A DNA stretch of 64,000 nucleotides from Acanthococcus lagerstroemiae (taxonomy: Eukaryota > Arthropoda > Insecta > Hemiptera > Eriococcidae): contig CM063106.1 of NCBI GenBank assembly GCA_031841125.1, positions 15,624,001 through 15,688,000 of the forward strand, written 5' to 3'. Under the pieces are notes generated by a model. The model was not told the origin of the DNA, did no database searches, and saw only the letters and a list, made by a program, of their open reading frames with translations. Positions within the stretch are counted from its first letter, which is position 1. Every line of letters begins with the position of its first letter. Shown in pieces: positions 53,544-64,000 of this stretch. The translations under genes were made by a program, and so were the position numbers.

Positions 53544-53768
53544 GCTAGAGGTCTGGTTGGCCGAGTGGATAGCGCATTGGGTCTCAGAATCCGGAGGTCC
53601 CAGGTTCGAGTCCACGTAGCAACTCGCCAGAATTTTTGACCTTGGCCGGTTTTTCGGCCAGAAGAGAAGAGGGCTAAGGCAGCCCTAACAGCTTCCCCGA
53701 CTTCTCTGAAGTAATGCTCAAAAGGGCGAATTCCAGGACTCGGGTGGAGAGTAAATTAGAAAAAGAGA
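53544..53768 (+). mobile_element. tRNA-derived SINE, family A, copy 3, with 11 bp target duplication
   Basis: Bordered by ATATGGGTTAT at 53533-53543 and 53769-53779. The head GGTCTGGTTGGCCGAGTGGA has a perfect A box; AGGTTCGAGTCC is the B box. The tail has GAAGAGGGCTAAGGCAGCCC and ends GAGAGTAAATTAGAAAAAGAG. The best-preserved family A copy in the window. Confidence 0.93.
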
Positions 53769-53779
53769 TATGGGTTATT

Positions 53780-54939
53780 CTTCGAAAATGTTGATACGGG
53801 CATTTTCTTTTCTGATATGACTCAATTCTATGTAGTTTTTTAAGCTTTCATAAGAAATTTTGATCCACTTTTAATGGGTCAAAATTATTGGACTAAAAAT
53901 GCTAAAATATCCGTTGACATGGCTGTCCTTCAAACAATTGGTACCTCACATTCTAAAATGCTATTTTTAATAGTGTAGGGGAGGTAACCGAACCTCCTCC
54001 CTTCCTACGCCGATGTTGCAAAGTACTTATGTTGCCGATCAAAAATAAGAGGGGTGATAATATTCGGACATCGTGGGGCATTAATAGAACCTCCAATTCT
54101 AAACAACAAGACGTTTATATGTCTATTCTGTAGTCGAAAGCCAAGTCTGGTTCCTGAAAGCTATCAGCTAGGTCTTTCCACGCAGTGCAAGTCCAAGAGT
54201 CGTAAAATATTCCCCACTTCGGAGCCAGAAGGAACGCGATAGAAATTTTAGTACTGAGATCTGACAAACCGGAAAAAAAATCTTTAATTTGTATAATATG
54301 TTACCAACTTGTTGCTCATTCCTCATTTTTAAAAAAGGCACAAAAAGTGAAAACTAACGATTTTTGCAGGAATCAACAAAGTTTTCATCTTTCTCTCCCC
54401 TCTTTTGGCGATCTAGGATGGTCCCGTATAAAATTTAGAAGGTTTAAAAATAAGGAACGCCGTAATATTCTCATTAAATTTCATTTTCTCATCGTATACC
54501 TATGAATTTCTCAAATTTCCTTACAATTTAGAATGGTCTAGCAACTGAGTGGCTGATGAACAGTTACTCTCTCAGGGACTAGGTTTGCCTTTCCTCCAAA
54601 ATTTAGTTTAACAATAGAACTGAGTAACGGGTGATCAGATTTCTAAAACTGACCTTTTTCACCGACTTTTTTCGAAGAAAAGGGAGGTAATATATTCGTC
54701 ACAGTTGTCGAGATGGGGGTGGAGGCAGTTTTTTTTTTTACTTTTCAGAGCGTATAGATTGCAATTAAAATGGGGACTAAATTTCAGGTTTCCTTTTTTT
54801 TAATTATTATTTTTTTTTTTGGTTCGTCAACTTTAGAAATAGATTCATGAACTTCTATAGTATACCCATCCTCATTTTGTTCTTGTTACGTTTGTATACT
54901 TTTAACAAATTTAAAACAAGTGCGGCAACCCTTTCCTCG
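53780..54939. other. Intronic sequence, no gene seen
   Basis: T-rich runs at about 54730-54830; nothing coding. Confidence 0.5.
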
Positions 54940-55145
54940 TGGAAGTACATTTTTGTATAAATCATTCTGTCTGGCTATTTCATGCGTAGCACGATGCGAA
55001 CTTCAAACAAACGTCTTTTGTCCCCTACATACTGGTACGTCCTACTTCACTAAACCACTTTCTTATTCTTGTCCTTATCTTTTTCTCTCTCAGTCGGCCC
55101 AGGCAGGACATTCAGTCTTAGTTTAGTTACAGTTCAGTTACAGTA
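54940..55145 (+). repeat. Dispersed repeat, copy 3 of 3
   Basis: Carries GTAGCACGATGCGAACTTC, AAACGTCTTTTGTCCCCTAC, TGGTACGTCCTACTTCAC and CAGTCGGCCCAGGCAGGACA, parallel to the copies at 41935 and (minus) 18299. Confidence 0.75.
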
Positions 55146-55540
55146 CAGTCATAGTTCTCTCTCTGAAGATCTGTTTTTACTCTCAGTCAATACATGCGCT
55201 TCTAACACACTCTCGGTTTTTGATTTCGTATCAGGGCTGTATACAAGGGGGGTTACCCTTGGGTACGGCCGTGCGCTTGAAAATTCAGGAAAATGCGGAT
55301 CTCAGAAACATTAGAAACCCCATATGTTAGGTCAACCCCCCCCCTCGCCATATGCCTGGGATACGGCACTGTTTCGTATGCCCTTGCTCTAGTGCGGACT
55401 AAACACTTCATTCTTTCCTGTACAATTTCCGAAAACCCCGGACAAGAAACATCGAGATTTCCAGGAAGAACTTGCACATGAAGTCCGTCAGATCTTGTGG
55501 AAATTCTGTTGTGAGTTTATCACCAATTTTCACTTTAACC

Positions 55541-55764
55541 AGGTACGTACCGAAGCGTTTTTCCTGGAGGGAGGGGGCAAAAACTGCCAACTGACTCAAC
55601 TCAAAATTCCCATTATTAAAGTAAAAAGAAAAAAAGAAAAACTCTTGATTTGTTGGATTTTTCCAATTCCGCCTAACTGAAATGGTGAATTTTCCCAACT
55701 TCTGAGTGAAAAATTCCTACAGAGGGGGTAAGTTTCCTCCCCCCCCCTCCTGTCAGTACATCCC
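55541..55764 (+). mobile_element. Short member of the GGGACGTACCGA family
   Basis: The left end GGTACGTACCGAAGCGTTTT and right end CTGTCAGTACATCCC match the element at 45331-46271. The interior has one and a bit of the 150 bp unit instead of about six. Confidence 0.75.
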
Positions 55765-57682
55765 CGACTTCAGGTTCACTAATCTGACGAAATACAGATT
55801 TTGAACATACTTATTCCTTGACAAGTAAGTTTCACTCTTTAAGCTTTCAATAATAATTGGGTTTTAGATGAAGAAATTTAATACTGATACATACGACAGA
55901 ATTAATTATAATTAAAACAATTAAAGTGAATGATAGAATACGTCTGGATATCACATGCGCCGGTTCATCACACATTATTCTTTATCACGAATTCTCTCTC
56001 TCCATACACACATGCGCGCACAAATCTTTGGATTATTATTATTATTATTATTATCATTATTTTTTTTCTTTTTTGTTGTTAATCCTGGCAAAATTGGTAT
56101 TTTTGCGTGTTACATCATTTTTTTTTAATGACTCTTGATTAATAAGTTGGCAACACGTGAAAATAAAATATTTTTTGTCTGTCAGACCTTGTCAGTAATT
56201 TCTTTCCCCCTCCCAGTTTCAAAGTGAGGAATACTTTATAACACCTGGATCAAAGTTGATCGGTAGTTTTCAGTGGTCAGAATTGGACTTTTACCACAAA
56301 GTAGACATACAGACTACCTGTTGTTCAGCTTTGCCTGTTCTAGTATTTCTAAATGGTGTCCGAATATTATCATCCTGCTTATTTTTTGGTCGGTAACATC
56401 AACTTTACTTTTCGGGAATAAAATCTCGTTTTAAATGTTCAAATTTACGCGTCAAAGCTCAAAATGTGTCAATGATATAAGCTGGATTCGGTTCTAATTA
56501 CACTTGGAAAATTTGCGAAGTTTTTTAAGTTTTATTCTCAAAACAGGCTATTCAAACAATATCCCACGCTATGTAAAACTTTACTCCTCTCGAAGCCGAT
56601 TCAAATTAACTCGATGACCTCGAAACTTTGCCCAAATTCTCAGCCCAATGTTAAGGGGATTTCTGAACAAAATTTCGACTTTTTCAAGAGTAGGTGTAAT
56701 TATCTATTCGAACAAATTAAAAATCAACGGCGGCTCGGTTTTCTAGATTTGATTGAAAATGTTGACCTATTACTTTGCTTATAAATTGCCGAAAAGTAAA
56801 AGGAGTGCGATTTTCAATCAAAAAAGTTGAGAGTAGGCCAAAAGTAGACTTTTTGTACGTGGTGGTTCAAGAAAACAGAGCATGCAAAACATGTCATTTA
56901 AATGACACGTAACCGTGAGTGCATCTCTGTGAATCACCCTGTATCTTGTATTCATTTACTTGAATAAGATGTCCATACCGGGACAAAACGTACATCAGTC
57001 TGTAGTCAATTTAGTTTCAATGTTTTCCAACATTTTAACAGGCCTACAACAATGTATTTTTTTCGAATGCCTCAATAAAAACCAATTTTTATCGGATTAC
57101 CTACACCAGGTAGCCAGTTTTAATTTCCGGCGTGTATATCTGCATGAAAATGAACGCGGAACATTTTATAATAGCGATGACAATGAATGAGCTTTGATGC
57201 TAAAAGTAGGCTTTCTGAAAGAGAGTCGAAAGCCGTCCTTACTGCATTAGCTGCTGATTACAGACTCGAAAAATAACGCAAAAAAAGACATCAATTCCTG
57301 TAAATGAATATTAAAATCCGTCGCCGTTTCTCTGTCACACTTACCTTTCGCTCTCGTTTTCTTTCTCCCTTATTTTCCTTCCAACACTATAAAGTTACAT
57401 TTTTTTCCATTTCATTCCCTTCTACTTTACTCTCTCTTTTCGGATTAACAGATTGCGAAGGAAAAAAGAATAAAATCTGAAATGGATATAAATTTCCATC
57501 CTTGAATTTTTGTACTTTCCCCCATTACCGTATTCTCGGAATAGATAGCCTTTCATTCCATTTATTTCCCAGCAAGCCATCAATAATCACGCTGCTTATT
57601 AGTAAATTATTATACATTTCATAGGCATCTTCTTCTTTCATAAATCGTTCACACGTTATAAGTTTGATAGAAATTATGTTAC
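55765..57682. other. Intronic sequence close to the Ig exon, no further exon seen
   Basis: (ATT)n microsatellite at about 56033-56054. Otherwise nothing recognised. Confidence 0.6.
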
Positions 57683-57802
57683 CTGTTTCTCTGACCCAGT
57701 AGATAATTGGTTTGGGATAGGCTTCGACATAACACTCCAGTGTGACGTTTGTTCCATTAGGTGCTCCAACCAGCTGGTTGGGAATTTGAATGACTGGGTG
57801 AA
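57683..57802 (-). CDS. Exon: first half of the third Ig domain of the lachesin/DIP-type gene
   Basis: 120 bp exon, acceptor TGTTGCAG before 57802 and donor GGTAAC after 57683. It encodes HPVIQIPNQLVGAPNGTNVT, then LECYVEAYPKPIIYWVRET (B-strand Cys and C-strand Trp of an Ig fold). 'P..IPNQLVGAP.GT.VTLEC.VEA.PK.I.YW' is the signature of the third Ig domain in lachesin/DIP proteins. NVT is a possible N-glycosylation site. It ends in phase 1, matching the start of the exon at 38416, so the two exons make one complete Ig domain. Exons for the first two Ig domains and the signal peptide should lie upstream, beyond 64000 or unseen. Confidence 0.92.
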
Positions 57803-58860
57803 CTGCAACAGAAATGAGTAACCAACTTCAGCTAAGGTCCACGAATGAGGCCCTTTTACAACTTTGATCTTACACTGCTCGACGTGTCTGAAACTTGAAA
57901 CATATTTTTGCAAACAGTGAGAAACAGACTTATCATGGATTCCGGTAAAAATTGGAATATTTTCGCTGACTGCAGATTAGCACAGAAAATCCAGATGGGC
58001 CTTATGTTACTGGTCTTCACCTGATTTGTTTCGTTATTTAGCTTGAATAAATGCACAATGGCAATAATGGCGAGCATTGAAGCAGAAATATATTCGTAAA
58101 TTAGCTGTTTCATTGTTTCCAAAAATTCATTGAAAACCAAACCTTGACGTTAGGGACAATTTTTTTGGTTTTGGATACATTCATAATTTTATCTACTTTT
58201 TACTACGTCATCGTCTTACTGTTTTTGGTATGGGCGTTCTTGAGCGATTAATTGATTTTGGAAAATTTCTTATGTAAGCCCGATGTTAAATATCAAAGCC
58301 GAAGCGGCTCGAATCGGTACAATTTTAAAATTCTGGAAAAGTTTTAGACCACAATGAAAAGATCGGAAGGGGATGGGGTCGTATCCCAATTCCAAAATTT
58401 CCCAATAAGAGGTGCTACTTCCAAAATCGAAATAAAGAAGAAAATCTAATATTTTTTAGTTTTTCCAATTGGTTGAGCTTCATTTTGTTAACCGAAGAAC
58501 AAATTTGCCGGTTCTTCCAACTGATCTCCCACTTCTTTCGGCAGGTTCCCATTATTTTTTTCCCCTTTTGACACCGATATGTCTAATAGCTCGGCACGCG
58601 AAACTAATAATTCCGCAGAAAACGTTCTGCAGAAAAATTTTCCGCAAAAAACATTCAGCAGAAAAACGTTACCATCGTGATGTAGTTGCGTATTTCTCTT
58701 TACACGGTCATTCGCTCCATCTTGTGTTTTGACTGTCTGACACGGAGAATGCCGAGCGAGGCCGAGAAGAGACGACTGGAGAAGACATAGGAATGTGGGC
58801 ATGCGCGTCAACGCAATCGCCGGAACAACATATCCATGTAATAATGTCCTTCCCTACAAT

Positions 58861-58908
<48 letters not shown>

Positions 58909-60690
58909 TTTATTCATCTTGTATAAATTCAATGCTGTTTTCACTGCTTTCATTAAAAAAAAAAACTCAATTCTTCGGAAAAGATTCAAACGAGGTTGAT
59001 AGATAAACTTCAGTCTTTCACCATTTATTATGTAGCATAGCACAACATTATTATTATTATTATTATTGTTGTTGTTGTTTTTGTTTTTTTTTGCTAGGTT
59101 GGAGCAGTTAGAATAAGGAAACCTGTTGTCTATTTCCGTACTAAGGTTTTGCTTATTTGACTGTCTCGAAAGTATATTTCATATACACGAAATTACTCAG
59201 TTCTCGTTAAAAGTTATGTAGGTACTTTTTCATCTCTGCCTCAATCTGCCAAAAGTGTTCCTGTTTGCCATTCTATTCCAGTGCATTCGACAGCAGACGA
59301 TACAAAATCAGTTCGACATTCTATTCTATCGCTCCAAACGATCTCAGGTTCGAAACAAAAAGCTTAAAAATATAAAAAACTTCGGGAGCGTCAAATTTCG
59401 ATAATTAATTTCACGTTTCACGAGTAAGGCGTCGCCCCGTGGCCCGAAAGCTTATGTTTATTAAAACTCGCGCACGTGATCGGTATCCGGAATTTCTCAT
59501 ATTTTCGGAATGAATTTTCTTCGCTCCGATACGTAAGAAAAGCAAATTCTACGAATGCCGTCATTTTGGTTCCAACTTTTAGAGAAGTTTGTGTGTTTGT
59601 TAAACGAGAGACGACAGGTCGAGTAAAACTTTTTTTATTTAACGAATTAAATCGCAATCGAGATCGGAGACGCGTAGGAACTCACTTTTCTCTCGACTCG
59701 ACTAATTTTTCTTCCGTTCTGATTGATTGATGTATTTAATAAGGAGCGAAGGCGGGTGCCAAGTTGGAATTTATTTTAAATTACAAAATGAAGTGTACGC
59801 GCACCTATTCTGTCTACCGGTACCTGATAGAAGAGAGATGAGGCTATAATCGAGTAATTAAACTTGACAAACGAATTTTTGGCTAATCTCGAACTCGATT
59901 TAACAAGTTTTGAGTTGGGAGAATAAAATATTTTCATTGTTTGAGAGCTTGAGCACTAGAGATGGCACTGAACTGTCTGAGATTCGACAAAAAATGGTAA
60001 ATTTTTCCCCCTTACGATTAATTACCCCTCACATGAGAACCTCCATATTCCCATTCTATTGACTATTTGCCTCCTTTGTAATGCAGATGGGGTCTGTAGA
60101 AATTTCCCCACTATCAAAATGCTGCCAATTTTGAAACCCTATGTGTATAACGATAGAAAAGTACAAAAGGCGCGCTAGGTATTCAGTTTCTCATCACGAT
60201 TACTTTCATTTTCATGTAGTACCAGTTTCTTTATCGCAGTTATTCAAGTTTACCTTATTACTGATCAAACTTTCAAAGGTAAGAGATGCACCGTGGACTA
60301 GATACTAAAAATCTGAGCATGTTATAAAGGAATAGTTCAGTATCAACATAAAGAAGTTCTTGAATATTAGTACTATGGTACTGCATACGTGCGAATCTAG
60401 CTATGGTCAAAATTTTTCATGGACAACTCCCCCTAAAATTCCTAAGAATTAATGAAATTCCAATCTCTTACGGAACCATCAGTTTGACCAAAAGAACTCA
60501 ACTTTGTTCCCTACAGCATAATTGAAAATAATCTATTTAACCTCAAAAGGTCTGAGACATTTCTATGGAATTACATATTTACTTATTGCAAAAGCGAGAG
60601 TGTTGATTAGAGAAAATTTTTAGTTTGATGCCGACGGTTTTTAAATTCATTCATTTAGAAATCAATAAACAACACCTCAATCAATTATAT
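57803..60690. other. Upstream intron sequence with microsatellites
   Basis: (CT)n at 58861-58904 and (ATT)n/(GTT)n at 59048-59080. No Ig-domain exon or other gene recognised. Confidence 0.55.
58861..58904. repeat. (CT)n microsatellite
   Basis: Pure CT dinucleotide run of over 40 bases. Confidence 0.95.
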
Positions 60691-61580
60691 AAAATGAAAG
60701 AAAGAAAATGAATTAAAATGAATTTGATATCAGAGATTGAAATGGGATCGTAAAGAAATCAAAATAAAATTGAAACGAAATTGAAATGAAATCGACATGA
60801 AATTGAAATAAAATTGAAACGAAGGTGAAAAAAATTGAAACAACATTAAACTATGTCAAAACGAAATCGACATGAAATCGAAGCAAAACTAAAATGAACT
60901 AGATATGAGATCAAAATTAATTGGAAAAGAAAAGAAATTGATAGGAAATAAAAATGAAATAGAAAGAAACTCGAAATGAAATCAAAACAAAACTGAAATG
61001 AAAATGAAACAAAATTGAAATAATATTAAAACAAAATTGAAGAAAATCGAAACAAAATTAAACGAAATTGAAATGAAATTGTATGGCACTGATATGGAAT
61101 CAAAATGAAATTGAATCAAATCAAAATAAAATGAAAACGAAATTGTCAAAGTCGAAACGAAATTGAAACAAAATTGAAGTGAAGTTGATATGAAGATGAA
61201 ATGAAATAGAAATAAAACCGAAATGAAATCAAAATGAATTCAAAATGAAATTGAAATGAAATTGAAATGAAATTGAAATGAAATTGAAATGAAATTGAAA
61301 TGAAATTGAAATGAAATTGAAATGAAATTGAAATGAAATTGAAATGAAATTGAAATGAAATTGAAATGAAATTGAAATGAAATTGAAATGAAATTGAAAT
61401 GAAATTGAAATGAAATTGAAATGAAAATGAATAATTGAAATGAAATGAATGAAATGAAATTGAATGAAATTGAATGACTAAATGAATTGAAAGAATGAAA
61501 AAATGAAAAATTGAAATAAATAAGTTGAATAAAAATGAAAATAATGAATAAATAAAGATCAAATAAAATGAAACAATGAA
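60691..61580. repeat. AAATTGAAATG satellite, pure core flanked by degenerate units
   Basis: From about 61245 to 61425 the 11 bp unit AAATTGAAATG repeats almost without error. On both sides it decays into GAAAT/GAAATCAAAATGAA variants. A minus-strand open frame of Phe-Ile-Ser-Ile repeats over it exists only because 11 bp repeats lack stops in that frame. Confidence 0.95.
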
Positions 61581-62149
61581 TAAATGGAATGAACATAAAA
61601 TGATAACTAAAAATACTACACCTTTTCATGAAATGCAGCTCGGATTTCAATTTAGACTGTCGCGAAACTCGGGCTATCCGGCCCAGTTGGTCCGCAGAGG
61701 AGGCTGGTCAGCTGTTGGGCAGCGGGACCCGGCGGTCACAGATCGTAAGTTCCTTCGTAAAGTAAGCCGGAAAAGGGCACAGCAGCACTTTGACCTGCAT
61801 TGGTTTCGGGAGGAACACAGACGATATTGGATTCGCGAAGGTGTATTATTAATTAGGCCGCGTGATTACCTGTGAAGGCATTCGGACAGTTCATTTTGCT
61901 AACTGAAAGATTTTAGCGCGACAAGTGTGTAGTCATTTCAAGATGATAGTTGTGTGCTCAATTTGATGTTCGCAGTCCCGGGTTTTTTCGCAATGATTTC
62001 GTGCAATTGTAGAAAATCGAATTTCATGAATATGGCGAAAAGGGTGTACAGGAATGTTTCACATTTCATTTTATTTTTCGTGAAACGCACCTTGAAACGC
62101 TGCATGAAATAGGAAATATGATTAGGGTGTAATCCCATTATATAGTCGA
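61581..62149. other. Less repetitive island between two satellite blocks
   Basis: Contains a GC-richer patch at 61630-61860 with a 99-codon open frame lacking any domain. Not called a gene. Confidence 0.5.
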
Positions 62150-62640
62150 AAAGAAATTCACATAAAACTGAAACGAAATTGAAACGAAATAGAAACAAAA
62201 TTGAAGTGTAATTGAAATGAAATTGGAATGAAATAATGGAAATGAAAGAGAAATAAAATTGATTCAAAATCAGAGTAGTGGAGTAGAAATGAAATAGAAA
62301 TGAACTCAGAATGAAATCAAAACGAAATGAAATTAAAATTAAATGTAAAACTGAAATGGAATTGAAATGAAGTAAAAAATAATATTGAAATTGAAATTAA
62401 AATGAAATGAAATCAAATAAATTGGAATAAAATCAAAATGAAATCAAAGTAAAATCGAAATAAATTAGAATGAAATCGAAATGAAATTGTATCAATGTGG
62501 AAAGAAAACTAAAACGAAATTGAAATAAAATTGAGTAAAATTGAAATTAACTTAAAGGAATTATGAATGAAATTGAAATGAAACTGGAATGAGATTGATA
62601 TGAAATTGAATAAAAAAATAAACAAAAATAGATACACGAA
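62150..62640. repeat. Second, degenerate GAAATTGAAATG satellite block
   Basis: Same unit family as 60691-61580 but without a pure core. Confidence 0.9.
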
Positions 62641-64000
62641 TAAATCAATAATTTTTTTTTTAAGTCACTAAACCATCCTGTGTAATTTTTCAGACTTTTG
62701 AAAATCAGCCCCTAGCATTATCCTAGATTCGAAAATTCAATCATCGGAAGCATAAGGTTAGGTTATGATGAAGAAATAATTTATGACGCATGAAAATGTC
62801 TGAAAGTAGACGAAATAAAAAATCACCCTTTATACGTTCAAGTTATTCGTTTCGGGATACAAAACGTAAGAACTTCAACTGAACGGCCACTGTCCACAGT
62901 TTGTCCATGATTCGGCACTAAGGACAAGCGTTCAATTTCAACAGTGTCTCAGATTTAACCTCGATTTTTGTCAGCAAGCGTTATACTTCAGACGGCAGTT
63001 TTGCCAACTACACACCCTTCCCCCGAAAAATATGCTATCTCCACCGCTTTGACTTCCATATTTAGAGTTCCGACAGCTCATTATTGGCAATGTCGATGAT
63101 AGTTCGGTCAACTTTGGATCCGATTACTCAAATTCATTTCCCTTTAAACACGAGTTAATGTTATTTCCGTTTTTCGACTACTGACTAACAATATTTTAGA
63201 ACAAGCACGCGATCAATAGTCAATTTCTAATTTCATAAACGTCAAGACTTAGAAGCAGAAATAACATAAAATAACATTGTACGTAATTAGACCCATTTCA
63301 GAATGTCAGAAATAGAATTCTTGTTACTGCTAATTACAAAGACGTTTTCGATTACCCGTTCACATACTTCAATGAACGCGAAAGCCCCTCGTGACCGAGC
63401 AGTGAACTAACCAATGTAAACATTACACAAAATGAGGAATGATTCCTGTTTTAATTATAAAATACACGTCAACGTTTTGTAGATTTTATTTGTTTTCCGC
63501 GGAAATGAAAAACTGGTTTTAAATGTAGCGGATGACGAAGCTCAAAAAGCTGATTTTAAAGGAGTCGCAGTCGACTGGATATTAAGCCTTTGATGAAAAC
63601 AAACTGTCGGAAATCTCAGAAATATCCACCGCTTAACGCGTAAGGTCCATTTTAATGTCTGGGAAAAAAACCGCGACTGGAAATTAGACGTATTATTATT
63701 CTTCTTCCCTTCACTCGACGTAATCAAAATTAACGCGGTCGGGTTCTTCGGCGACTTTAAGTCCCAAAGAATACGGAATTTGCATAATTCGCTAGACATT
63801 TTTTTAATAAGGCGTTAAAATTTTCTCCCTTTATTAAGACATCAGTACAGGTTCCGCGATCCAAAAAATTAAGATTAAATACCCCTTGCTTAACTTTTAA
63901 TTTGAACGCGTAAAAACGAAGCCAGAACGTAATTTATGTCATTTTATGTATAAATAATGAGCGAACTTGGAATATTTCTTTATCCACTTTTTTCTAATTA
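62641..64000. other. Non-coding sequence to the window end
   Basis: No exon, repeat or TIR recognised. Confidence 0.5.

Noticed and set aside
14530..53768. Functional tRNA genes
   Set aside because: The A and B boxes belong to SINE heads repeated with identical tails; cloverleafs are mutated and lie within retroposons.
61146..61650. 136-138 codon Phe/Ile/Ser-rich open frames on the minus strand
   Set aside because: They are direct translations of the AAATTGAAATG satellite; no start context, homology or independent codon structure.
61576..61875. 99-codon frame between satellite blocks, considered as an upstream Ig exon
   Set aside because: Wrong strand for the host gene and no Cys/Trp Ig pattern.

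Overview
This window reads as nuclear DNA of an insect or a close arthropod relative. It is about two-thirds A+T, gene-poor and full of transposon debris. Three things point that way: two exons of a three-Ig cell-adhesion gene of the lachesin/DIP type, canonical GT-AG introns, and tRNA-derived SINEs with target-site duplications. There is no prokaryotic gene organisation. The host gene lies on the minus strand. One exon (57683-57802) carries the first half of an Ig domain and the next (38246-38416) the second half, separated by a 19.3 kb intron. Everything downstream on the minus strand (1-38245) is therefore a later intron or 3' flank of that gene. I see no other clear host exon.

The main feature is a complete Polinton/Maverick-type element at 20624-36533 (15,910 bp). 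It begins AG and ends CT, has 272 bp terminal inverted repeats that look identical by eye, and sits between perfect 6 bp target duplications (CCTACT). Its AT-rich, virus-like core (about 25.1-33.0 kb) holds an intact 1396-residue protein-primed family B DNA polymerase. That polymerase carries an OTU-like N-terminal segment and an embedded endonuclease VII-like HNH segment. Around it are a Cys/His zinc protein, a coiled-coil protein, an HTH protein, two small acidic proteins (one frameshifted) and a small minus-strand protein with a decayed paralogue beside it. I find no integrase, packaging ATPase, maturation protease or capsid gene. The left arm instead holds an intact seven-exon spliced gene (429 codons, NLS-like motif, Arg/Ser-rich tail). 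The right arm holds an intact 237-codon gene of unknown function, a large hairpin and tandem repeats. It looks like a chimeric Polinton that kept its replication gene, lost its virion genes and probably moved using integrase supplied in trans.

The left flank (1-20617) is a nest of insertions: GTTACCC foldback elements and an interrupted satellite; a MULE transposase remnant; an R1/Jockey-type LINE pseudogene; an RTE-type LINE split by a 4.8 kb TA-flanked DNA transposon that itself contains a 502 bp MITE; two SINE families; a 12 bp-TSD retroposed GC-rich insert; and a TTAA-flanked piggyBac-like element.

The right flank (36540-64000) is the long Ig-gene intron plus sequence upstream of it. It holds SINEs, a Helitron-like 3' end, MITEs, LINE fragments, a 2 kb TIR-bounded degenerate minisatellite and a long AAATTGAAATG satellite. 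Many open frames over repeats and transposons are chance readings and are not annotated as genes.
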